A stretch of DNA of 5,541 bases from Chloroflexota bacterium (lineage in GTDB: Bacteria > Chloroflexota > Dehalococcoidia > GIF9 > UBA5629). Of the stretch, positions 1-5,541 are shown piece after piece. A program made the position numbers and the translations under genes. Where the stretch lies: the NCBI GenBank assembly GCA_016875975.1, contig VGOF01000109.1, forward strand, positions 1 through 5,541, given 5' to 3'. Below the pieces are notes generated by a model. The model searched no databases and was not told the origin of the DNA. It was given only the letters and a program-made list of their open reading frames with translations. Every line of letters begins with the position of its first letter. The first letter of the stretch is position 1.

Positions 1-743
1 CCCATGTGGTTCTACCTGCTGCCAGCTTTGCAGAAAAGGATGGCACTTTTGCCAACACTGAGCGCCGCGTGCAGCTAGTGAGGAAGGCAATTGAACCTGT
101 CGGCGATTGTCAACCTGATTGGCAAATAATCTGCCAGGTAGCAAAAAAACTGGGGGCTAAAGGATTCGACTTCGCGCAACCCTCGCAGGTGATGGATGAA
201 ATCGCTTCATTGACTCCCAGCTATGCCGGCATTACTTACCAGCGCCTTGAAAAGTGTGGACTGCAATGGCCTTGTCCCGACAAAGACCACCCAGGCACTC
301 CCATATTGCACATGTCCAGATTCGTCTGTGGCTTGGGTAAGTTCATACCACTGGAATATAAGCCCCCTGCAGAGTTGCCCGACAGGGAATACCCACTCAT
401 TCTCACCACCGGGCGTAGTCTCTACCACTATCACACTGGAACTATGACACGAAAAGTAGCAGGACTCAATGCAGTTGAGCCGGAGGCCACTGTAGAAATA
501 AGCCCATCAGATGCCGCATCCCTGAAGGTAGCCAATGGCAACAAGGTCAAGGTGATCTCGCGACGCGGCGAAGTTCTAGCTAAAGCGAAGGTCACGGATG
601 CATCTCCACCAAACACAGTATTTATGACCTTCCATTTCGCTGAGGCGGCAGCCAATATTCTGACCAATCCAGCATTGGACCCCATAGCCAAAACGCCAGA
701 ATTCAAAGTATGTGCTGTACGATTGGAGGTAGTTCAGAAATGA
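1..743 (+). CDS. fdhA: Formate dehydrogenase catalytic (alpha) subunit, C-terminal part, 5'-truncated
   Basis: This is the last 246 residues of a molybdopterin oxidoreductase; the first full codon is at 3 and the TGA stop at 741-743. The fragment opens with HVVLPAASFAEKDGTF, followed by NTERRVQ and PDWQIICQVAKKLGA, all typical of the formate dehydrogenase alpha family. Residues from about nucleotide 390 onward form the C-terminal molydopterin-dinucleotide-binding domain: TTGRSLYHYHTGTMTRK, EISPSDAASLKVANGNKVKV, SRRGEV, then FMTFHFAEAAANILTNPALDP and a KVCAVRLE ending. Such enzymes interconvert formate and CO2 in the cytoplasm, using a bis-pterin Mo or W cofactor. The catalytic Cys or selenocysteine and the N-terminal Fe-S cluster lie outside the window, so the substrate rests on the C-terminal signature. 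The stop overlaps the next start (ATGA), suggesting translational coupling to the flavoprotein partner. An SfrA-like or other FdhA-family oxidoreductase is the main alternative. Confidence 0.88.
   Translation, partial: HVVLPAASFAEKDGTFANTERRVQLVRKAIEPVGDCQPDWQIICQVAKKLGAKGFDFAQPSQVMDEIASLTPSYAGITYQRLEKCGLQWPCPDKDHPGTPILHMSRFVCGLGKFIPLEYKPPAELPDREYPLILTTGRSLYHYHTGTMTRKVAGLNAVEPEATVEISPSDAASLKVANGNKVKVISRRGEVLAKAKVTDASPPNTVFMTFHFAEAAANILTNPALDPIAKTPEFKVCAVRLEVVQK
725..729 (+). promoter_or_regulatory. Shine-Dalgarno GGAGG for the Fe-S flavoprotein
   Basis: GGAGG lies 10 bases before the ATG at 740, inside the end of the formate dehydrogenase gene. It fixes the start at 740: the in-frame upstream ATG at 710 has no such site, and starting there would add a ten-residue extension before the ferredoxin-type beginning MKDITLTIDGQ. 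Confidence 0.8.
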
Positions 744-2929
744 AAGACATCACATTGACTATCGATGGACAGCAGGTGATAGCCAGAAGCGGAACAACCA
801 TATTCCAAGCCGCTGCGAAAGCTGGTATCTACATACCAGGCCTCTGCGACCACCCCGACATCCCACCTTCAGGAGAATGCGGGATGTGCCTGGTCCAAAT
901 TCAAGGCCAGCCAGAATTTGTCCTCTCCTGTACCACCAAAGCCGAAGATGGCATGGCCATCCGAACCGACACACCAGACCTGCGAGAGAAACAACGCCAA
1001 GCCCTCCTGAAAATATTGTCCCAGCACCCCAACGCTTGCCTTACCTGCTGGCGCAGAGAACGCTGCAAACCATTCGATATCTGTCTGCGCAACGTAGCTG
1101 TTACAGAACGTTGCGTCACCTGCCCTAAGAACGGACGCTGCGAACTGCAAAAGGCTGTGGATTTCCTCGACTTCGAGGCAGAGACCATACCCTATGAATA
1201 CCGAGGACTAGCTGTAAACAGGGAAAGCCCGTTCTTCGACCTCGACTACAATCTGTGCATCGCCTGCGGACGGTGTGTTAGAGCTTGCCGAGACTTAAGA
1301 GGCGCAAATGCACTGGACTTTCTCAAACTCAATGGCTACCGAGTAGCAGGCCCTAAGAATGGCAACCACAAAGATTCCGGATGTAAATTCTGCTTTGCCT
1401 GTGTCGAAGTTTGCCCCACTGGCGCCTTGGTCGATAAGAAAGCCAGATACCACGCTATATTAAATTGGGAGGGCTATGTTGTACCCTGCCGCGATGCTTG
1501 CCCTGCGCATATAGACATACCGCGTTATGTAAAATTAATAGGACAAGGCAAATATAGCGAAGCACTAGCTGTAGTTCGAGAAAAAGTCCCCTTCCCAGGG
1601 TCACTGGGACGCGTTTGCATTCACCCCTGCGAGCAGGCATGTCGCCGCGGACAACTAAGTGACCCCATTTGCATAAAATTCTCAAAGAGATTTGCCTCAG
1701 ACCATGACTCTGGACTGTGGAAACAGAATTCCAAAGTGGCGCCATCAACTGGTAAAAGTGTTGCTGTAGTCGGTTCAGGACCAGCGGGGCTTACAGCAGC
1801 CTTCTACTTGGCCAAACTAGGCCATTCAATAACCGTGCTCGAAGCTCTACCGCAGACAGGCGGCATGATGCGAGTCGGCATTCCCGCTTATCGCCTGCCC
1901 CGAGCGGTCCTCGATGCTGAGATTAAAGAGATTGAAAGTGTTGGTGTCCAGATAAAGACCAGTACCAGAATCCAATCAGTGGATGAGCTTTTCCAACAAG
2001 GCTATGATGCTGTGTTCCTTGGCCCAGGCGCCCACAAAGGACAAAAAGCAGGAGTCAAGGGTGAAGATGGCCCCGGCGTCATGGATGGCGTGGATTTTCT
2101 CCGCACTGTGAGCTTGGGTGAAAAAGTCAAGATAGGTAAGTCGGTAGCTGTCATCGGCGGTGGCAACGCTGCCATAGATTGCTCGCGAGTTGCGCTACGC
2201 ATCGGCGCCAAAAAGGTTACCATAGTCTATCGGCGCACCCGCGCCGAGATGCCAGCAGCCCCTGAAGAAGTAGAAGACGCCTTGCACGAGGGCGTCGAGA
2301 TCATCTTCCTTGCAGCACCTAACGAAATACGCCCCAAGAAAGATGGTGGCGTGGAATTAGAATGCATCCGCATGCAGCTCGGTGAGCCCGATGCCAGCGG
2401 CAGGCGTCGACCAGAACCAATCCCAAACAGTGAATTTGTTATGGAGTTCGATAACGTCATAGCCAGCATTGGGCAAATAACCGATATCCCGGCGCAGCTC
2501 GGAGTAGAGCTGGGCAGAGGAAACGTTATCAAAGCAGACAACAAGACACTGGCTACAAGCCGGCAAGGCGTGTACGCCGGAGGCGACGCCGTAACTGGCC
2601 CCGCGTCAGTCATAGGGGCCATTGCTCAGGGCAGGCAAGCCGCTAGCTCTATAGATAAATACCTCGGAGGCACTGGCATCATTGACGAAGTATTAGCCCC
2701 TGTTGAAGCAATTGAACCGTGGTTCGGGCCGGATGGCGATTTTGCTAGCAAGGTCAAACCCCACATGCCTGCGTTGGACAACAAAGAACGCTTGACAGGC
2801 TTCACCGAGGTAGAACTAGGCTATCCTGAAGACGTCGGCAAGGAGGAAGCTAAACGCTGTCTAAGGTGCGAATTAAGACTGAACCTTTCACCACCTTTGT
2901 CGCCACCAGCCAAGGTCAAAACTGCCTAA
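740..2929 (+). CDS. NuoG-type Fe-S / GltD-type FAD-NAD(P)H oxidoreductase fusion, probable electron partner of formate dehydrogenase
   Basis: A 729-residue multi-cluster flavoprotein. Residues 1-75 form a [2Fe-2S] ferredoxin domain (C36, C47, C50, C64). Residues 96-134 hold a NuoG/hydrogenase-like His-Cys region (H96, C100, C103, C109) followed by a second Cys3 set (C125, C128, C134) ending in CELQ. Two [4Fe-4S] motifs follow (C173, C176, C179, C183; C215, C218, C221, C225). From about 245 the protein is GltD-like: PCRDACPAHIDIPRY, GRVC-x3-C-x3-C (C293, C297, C301), an FAD Rossmann motif GSGPAG (345-350), an NAD(P) Rossmann motif GGGNAA (473-478), YRRTRAEMPA with arginines suited to the NADPH phosphate, and a second FAD motif around AGGDAVTGPAS (613-623). 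A RCLRC motif (706-710) lies near the C-terminus. I infer that it passes electrons between the formate dehydrogenase and NAD(P)H. It has no hydrogenase H-cluster or molybdopterin domain. The closest known type I recall is the SfrB-like GltD family; cofactor preference is unproven. Confidence 0.88.
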   Translation: MKDITLTIDGQQVIARSGTTIFQAAAKAGIYIPGLCDHPDIPPSGECGMCLVQIQGQPEFVLSCTTKAEDGMAIRTDTPDLREKQRQALLKILSQHPNACLTCWRRERCKPFDICLRNVAVTERCVTCPKNGRCELQKAVDFLDFEAETIPYEYRGLAVNRESPFFDLDYNLCIACGRCVRACRDLRGANALDFLKLNGYRVAGPKNGNHKDSGCKFCFACVEVCPTGALVDKKARYHAILNWEGYVVPCRDACPAHIDIPRYVKLIGQGKYSEALAVVREKVPFPGSLGRVCIHPCEQACRRGQLSDPICIKFSKRFASDHDSGLWKQNSKVAPSTGKSVAVVGSGPAGLTAAFYLAKLGHSITVLEALPQTGGMMRVGIPAYRLPRAVLDAEIKEIESVGVQIKTSTRIQSVDELFQQGYDAVFLGPGAHKGQKAGVKGEDGPGVMDGVDFLRTVSLGEKVKIGKSVAVIGGGNAAIDCSRVALRIGAKKVTIVYRRTRAEMPAAPEEVEDALHEGVEIIFLAAPNEIRPKKDGGVELECIRMQLGEPDASGRRRPEPIPNSEFVMEFDNVIASIGQITDIPAQLGVELGRGNVIKADNKTLATSRQGVYAGGDAVTGPASVIGAIAQGRQAASSIDKYLGGTGIIDEVLAPVEAIEPWFGPDGDFASKVKPHMPALDNKERLTGFTEVELGYPEDVGKEEAKRCLRCELRLNLSPPLSPPAKVKTA

Positions 2930-2934
2930 TTTAT

Positions 2935-2940
2935 GGAGGG
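2935..2940 (+). promoter_or_regulatory. Shine-Dalgarno GGAGGG that decides the nfnA start
   Basis: GGAGGG lies 4 bases before the ATG at 2945. An in-frame ATG at 2933 overlaps the start of this site and has no purine-rich sequence of its own upstream, only the end of the previous gene (CTGCCTAATTT). The ATG at 2945 is therefore preferred, giving the family-typical beginning MYRIVAKEKL. Confidence 0.75.
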
Positions 2941-2944
2941 TCAA

Positions 2945-3781
2945 ATGTATAGAATCGTCGCCAAGGAGAAGCTAACCTCAGTAATTCACTACGTGAAAAT
3001 GGAAGCGCCAGCCATTTCCCAAAAAGCCAAGGCAGGGCAATTTGTTATTATTCGTGTAGATGATGTGGGAGAACGCATTCCACTCACACTAGCTGACTGG
3101 GATGCCAAAGAAGGCACGGTCACCCTTGTCGCTATGGAAGTGGGCACTTCTACCAAAAAGCTCAGCCTTCTAAAGGTGGGTGACAGCGTAATAGACCTTG
3201 TAGGCCCATTGGGGCTGCCTGCCGAAATAGAGAAATTTGGCACAGTAATCTGCGTTGGAGGAGGCGTGGGTATAGCTCCAATATATCCCATAGCTAGGGC
3301 ACTCAAACAAGGAGGAAACAAGATAATCTCTATAATCGGTGCCCGCTGCAAGGACTTGCTCTTCTGGGAGGACCGCATGAAGATGGTGAGCGATGAATTG
3401 ATAGCAACCACTGACGATGGGTCATATGCCCGCAAAGGGCTTGTCACAGAGCCTCTAAAAGAAGTGATAGAGCGTGAAAAGGTTGATAGAGTGATTGCTA
3501 TAGGACCTGCTGTAATGATGAAGTTTTGCTCACTAACGACCAAGCCATATGGTGTACCTACCATAGTTAGCTTGAACTCAATAATGGTCGATGGTACAGG
3601 CATGTGTGGGTGCTGCAGGCTTTCAGTAGGCGGTGTCACTAAATTCGCATGTGTCGACGGTCCTGACTTCGATGGTCACAAGGTAGATTGGGACACCGTA
3701 TTTGCCAGACAGAAGGTGTATCTCGAAGAAGAGAAACTATCACTTGAAAAATGGGAAGCCTGCCATTGTATTAAATCTTGA
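2945..3781 (+). CDS. nfnA: NfnA-type FAD/NAD-binding [2Fe-2S] subunit (sulfide/dihydroorotate dehydrogenase-like)
   Basis: A 278-residue protein, normal length for NfnA/PyrK-type ferredoxin reductase-like subunits. Visible motifs are the FAD-binding RIPLTLAD (44-51), the glycine-rich NAD-binding CVGGGVGIAPIYPIARAL (103-120), GARCKDLLFWEDRM (132-145), and TTDDGSYARKGLVT (155-168). A C-terminal [2Fe-2S] site consists of D216, C221, C224 and C236, with DGPDFDGHKVDWD downstream. The Asp plus three Cys pattern, at the spacing of the four PyrK cysteines, matches what I recall of NfnA structures and separates it from dihydroorotate dehydrogenase PyrK, which uses four Cys. Together with NfnB directly downstream, it should form the complex that couples NADH, NADPH and ferredoxin by flavin-based bifurcation, this subunit carrying the NAD(H) site. 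C223 is an additional Cys inside the motif. There is a 15-base gap to the preceding stop and another to nfnB. Confidence 0.9.
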   Translation: MYRIVAKEKLTSVIHYVKMEAPAISQKAKAGQFVIIRVDDVGERIPLTLADWDAKEGTVTLVAMEVGTSTKKLSLLKVGDSVIDLVGPLGLPAEIEKFGTVICVGGGVGIAPIYPIARALKQGGNKIISIIGARCKDLLFWEDRMKMVSDELIATTDDGSYARKGLVTEPLKEVIEREKVDRVIAIGPAVMMKFCSLTTKPYGVPTIVSLNSIMVDGTGMCGCCRLSVGGVTKFACVDGPDFDGHKVDWDTVFARQKVYLEEEKLSLEKWEACHCIKS

Positions 3782-3796
3782 AGCCGGAGGCCCAAA

Positions 3797-5218
3797 ATGG
3801 AAGAAAAGACCAAACCGAAGATCGATCTTAACCGCATCTCCATGCCCCATCAGGACCCCAAAATCCGAGCGCACAATTATGATGAAGTAGCCCTTGGCTA
3901 TACCGATGAGATGACAAAACAAGAGGCAGGTCGTTGCATCCAATGCCCAAAGAGACCATGCATAGACGGATGCCCCGTAAATGTAGACATCCCAGAGTTT
4001 ATCAAGGCACTCCGCGATGATAATCCAATAGATGCTGTCAGAATTCTAAAGAATAAGAATGCCCTCCCTGGCGTCTGCGGACGAGTCTGCCCACAGGAAA
4101 CGCAGTGCGAACAAGTTTGTACCCTTGCAAAGAAGGGTGCACCCATTGCAATAGGCAGGCTCGAAAGGTACGTAGCTGATTGGGAATCGAGACAGAAAAA
4201 ACAGGAACGTATAACTTCAGAACTGCCTCATCCCTCTGACAAAAAGATAGCGGTAATAGGTTCTGGCCCCGCCGGACTTACATGTGCAGCCGACCTCGCC
4301 CGTCTAGGCCACAAGGTGACCATCTTCGAAGCACTGCACACCGCAGGCGGTGTGTTGATATATGGTATTCCCGAGTTTAGACTCCCAAAGAAAATAGTCC
4401 AAGCTGAAGTAGACTATGTGAAATCACTGGGTGTTGATATTCATCTCAACTCTGTGATGGGAAAACTTGCTACGGTGAACGAGCTTCTAGAATCCGGGTT
4501 TGACGCAGTATTCCTCGGCACTGGCGCTGGCTTGCCAATGTTCTTGAATATACCAGGAGAGAATCTCAACGGCGTATACTCTGCAAATGAATTTCTGACT
4601 AGAATTAACCTTATGAAGGCATATCGCTTTCCTGAATTTGATACACCCATTAAGATTGGAAAACAGGTGGCAGTAATCGGCGGCGGTAATGTAGCTATGG
4701 ACTCGGCTAGATGCGCCTTACGCCTTGGCGCTGATGAAGTATATATTATCTACCGCAGGTCCCGCGCAGAGATGCCTGCACGCCATGAGGAAGTTGAGAA
4801 CGCCGAAGAAGAAGGAATCATCTTCAAATTCCTAACCAATCCCAAGCAAATCATCGGCGATGATAAGGGTTGGGTGAAAGCTATAGAGTGCTACGAGATG
4901 GAATTAGGCGAACCTGATGCTAGCGGTAGACGCCGACCTATCGTGAAAGCCGGCAGCGAGTTCGTCATGGACGTGGACGTGGTAATAGTGGCACTGGGCA
5001 CCACACCAAACCCACTGATCCCAGCCACAACAAAAGGCCTTGAAGTTACCGAACGCGGCACAGTCGTTGCAGACAGTCAATCTGGGAAAACCGTCAAGGA
5101 ACGAGTATGGGCTGGCGGCGATGTGGTCAGCGGAGCAGCCACCGTCATCAGTGCCATGGGCGCAGGAAAACGAGCAGCCGCTTCTATCGACGCCTTCCTC
5201 AAGGGAACAACTGGGTAA
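3797..5218 (+). CDS. nfnB: NfnB-type NADPH-dependent flavoprotein (annotated in databases as homotetrameric glutamate synthase GltA)
   Basis: A 473-residue protein, full length for NfnB. An N-terminal Fe-S domain carries C47, C50, C55, C59 (RCIQC-x4-C-x3-CP) and C94, C98, C104, C108 (GVCGRVCPQETQCEQVC), enough for two [4Fe-4S] clusters; E101 sits where I recall a Glu ligand in NfnB structures, an unverified point. The linker GAPIAIGRLERYVADW (114-129) is characteristic of the family. The FAD Rossmann motif GSGPAG (155-160), NADPH Rossmann motif GGGNVA (295-300), YRRSRAEMPA (319-328) and AGGDVVSGAATVISAMGAG (439-457) follow. It would hold the bifurcating FAD and the NADPH and ferredoxin sites. 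Directly upstream nfnA makes the Nfn assignment much better than glutamate synthase; no gltB large subunit is present. The start is supported by GGAGG at 3786-3790, six bases before the ATG. The GltD half of the fusion protein two genes upstream is a diverged paralogue. Confidence 0.9.
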   Translation: MEEKTKPKIDLNRISMPHQDPKIRAHNYDEVALGYTDEMTKQEAGRCIQCPKRPCIDGCPVNVDIPEFIKALRDDNPIDAVRILKNKNALPGVCGRVCPQETQCEQVCTLAKKGAPIAIGRLERYVADWESRQKKQERITSELPHPSDKKIAVIGSGPAGLTCAADLARLGHKVTIFEALHTAGGVLIYGIPEFRLPKKIVQAEVDYVKSLGVDIHLNSVMGKLATVNELLESGFDAVFLGTGAGLPMFLNIPGENLNGVYSANEFLTRINLMKAYRFPEFDTPIKIGKQVAVIGGGNVAMDSARCALRLGADEVYIIYRRSRAEMPARHEEVENAEEEGIIFKFLTNPKQIIGDDKGWVKAIECYEMELGEPDASGRRRPIVKAGSEFVMDVDVVIVALGTTPNPLIPATTKGLEVTERGTVVADSQSGKTVKERVWAGGDVVSGAATVISAMGAGKRAAASIDAFLKGTTG

Positions 5219-5278
5219 GACTCGCTACTCCTTCCTAACATCCCGACCCAGACCAGGGCTAACAGTGCTCCAAACATC

Positions 5279-5307
5279 TTGCATTTTCGTCGCCCCTGAC
5301 TTATATT
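5279..5307 (+). promoter_or_regulatory. Candidate sigma-70-type promoter for the YchF-like gene
   Basis: TTGCAT (5279-5284) and TATATT (5302-5307) are separated by 17 bases. The -10 element matches the consensus at five of six positions, the -35 at three of six. Transcription would begin near 5314, giving a leader of about 14 bases that just includes the Shine-Dalgarno site. This would make the GTPase gene independent of the formate/Nfn block. It was found by eye only. Confidence 0.4.
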
Positions 5308-5315
5308 AAGCAAAC

Positions 5316-5320
5316 AGGAG
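5316..5320 (+). promoter_or_regulatory. Shine-Dalgarno AGGAG supporting a TTG start
   Basis: AGGAG lies seven bases before the TTG at 5328. The frame is closed upstream by TAA at 5307-5309, and no ATG or GTG occurs between that stop and the P-loop, so this site supports TTG as the start. Confidence 0.7.
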
Positions 5321-5327
5321 CCTGGCC

Positions 5328-5541
5328 TTGGAAATCTGCATCATCGGTATCCCAAAAAGCGGCAAAACTACAGTCTTCAACGCCTTGACTAGAGGCAAAT
5401 CGCAGATAGCAGCGTACGCTCCAAGCGCACTCGAACCTAATATAGGAGTAGCAAAAGTCAAAGAGCCGAGGCTACAAGTCCTGGAGACGATGTTCAAACC
5501 CAAAAAGACAACGCTCGCCGAGATAAGGTATGTTGATATAG
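5328..5541 (+). CDS. ychF: YchF/OBG-type P-loop GTPase or ATPase, N-terminal 71 residues, 3'-truncated
   Basis: The reading frame starts at TTG 5328 and stays open to the end of the window. It begins MEICIIGIPKSGKTTVFNAL: the Walker A/G1 motif GIPKSGKT (residues 7-14) starts seven residues from the N-terminus, as in YchF/OBG proteins. EPNIGVAKVKEPRL (36-49) matches the switch I region of the YchF family (EPNxGVxxVPDPRL), and FKPKKTTLAEIRYVDI (56-71) leads into the G3 DxxG motif, cut after its Asp. YchF proteins bind ribosomes and hydrolyse ATP or GTP. The P-loop here (PKSGKTT) differs from the usual PNVGKST, which suggests a YchF-like subgroup, so the gene symbol is tentative. The specificity motif and C-terminal TGS domain lie outside. 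It is probably functionally unrelated to the upstream redox block. Confidence 0.75.
   Translation, partial: MEICIIGIPKSGKTTVFNALTRGKSQIAAYAPSALEPNIGVAKVKEPRLQVLETMFKPKKTTLAEIRYVDI

Noticed and set aside
710..739. Upstream ATG at 710 as the start of the fusion protein
   Set aside because: It would overlap the formate dehydrogenase gene by 34 bases and lacks a Shine-Dalgarno site, whereas the ATG at 740 has GGAGG and gives a normal ferredoxin-domain beginning.
2227..2622. Minus-strand open frame (131 codons) opposite the GltD module
   Set aside because: It is antisense to the conserved NADPH-binding and FAD-binding region, has low-complexity Ser/Pro/Thr composition and no motif.
740..2929. 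Interpretation as NuoG of complex I or an [FeFe] hydrogenase
   Set aside because: Only the N-terminal Fe-S domains match. The rest is a GltD flavoprotein with no molybdopterin-like domain and no H-cluster motifs.
2989..3639. Long minus-strand open frame (216 codons) opposite nfnA
   Set aside because: It lies wholly within nfnA, which has complete family motifs. Its translation is rich in Ser, Thr, Pro and Ile with no recognisable domain, as expected for an antisense shadow.
3797..5218. Interpretation as a true glutamate synthase small subunit
   Set aside because: No large amidotransferase subunit is present, and the gene directly follows nfnA, the standard partner of NfnB. A role in nitrogen assimilation has no support here.
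5253..5299. Possible hairpin pairing CAGGGCT near 5254 with GCCCCTG near 5292 as a terminator after nfnB
   Set aside because: Pairing needs a bulge and a loop of about 30 bases, and no T-run follows. I see no convincing terminator in the gap.
5040..5309. Plus-strand 89-codon frame crossing the nfnB end into the intergenic gap
   Set aside because: Most of it overlaps conserved nfnB sequence in another frame, it has no ribosome-binding site of note, and its product resembles no family.
1..5541. CRISPR arrays, tRNA or rRNA genes, insertion sequences or riboswitches
   Set aside because: No direct-repeat arrays, terminal inverted repeats, transposase motifs or structured RNA signatures were seen. 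Almost every base before 5219 is coding.

Overview
The window is a densely packed piece of a chromosome from an anaerobic bacterium. Four plus-strand genes sit head to tail (1-5218), and the 5' end of a fifth, probably separate gene begins at 5328. The four-gene block encodes soluble redox enzymes typical of strict anaerobes: the C-terminal third of a molybdenum/tungsten formate dehydrogenase catalytic subunit, a large NuoG-ferredoxin/GltD-type flavoprotein fusion, and both subunits of an NfnAB-type NADH-dependent ferredoxin:NADP oxidoreductase. The organism cannot be named from the sequence. Gene content and the SGKTT-type OBG GTPase would fit an anaerobic Chloroflexota (Dehalococcoidia or Anaerolineae) or another acetogen-like sediment bacterium, but this is a low-confidence inference.

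Layout: 1-743 is the fdhA-like gene, cut at its 5' end. It overlaps the next gene by ATGA (740-743). 740-2929 encodes a 729-residue protein with a [2Fe-2S] domain, a His/Cys region with a repeated Cys3 motif, two [4Fe-4S] motifs, a GltD-type FAD/NAD(P)H module and a C-terminal CxxC tail. 2945-3781 is nfnA and 3797-5218 is nfnB. The gaps are only about 15 bases and each start has a good Shine-Dalgarno sequence, so the block looks like one operon whose promoter lies upstream of the window. 5219-5327 is a 109-base gap with a candidate promoter. It leads to a TTG-started YchF/OBG-like P-loop protein that runs off the end.

How the genes could work together (inference): the formate dehydrogenase would exchange electrons between formate/CO2 and the Fe-S chain of the fusion flavoprotein, whose GltD module would pass them to or from NAD(P)H. 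NfnAB would then balance NADPH against NADH plus reduced ferredoxin. The whole could supply formate for the Wood-Ljungdahl methyl branch or recover reducing power from formate. Whether the four proteins form one complex cannot be read from the DNA.

The most striking points are in the fusion protein. Its C-terminal 35 residues (676-710) align without gaps to the N-terminal Fe-S half-motif of the neighbouring NfnB (16-50), while the other half of that Fe-S domain lies in the middle of the protein. This is a circularly permuted cluster-binding domain. The protein also carries two Cys3 motifs exactly 25 residues apart where NuoG-like proteins usually have one His-Cys3 motif.
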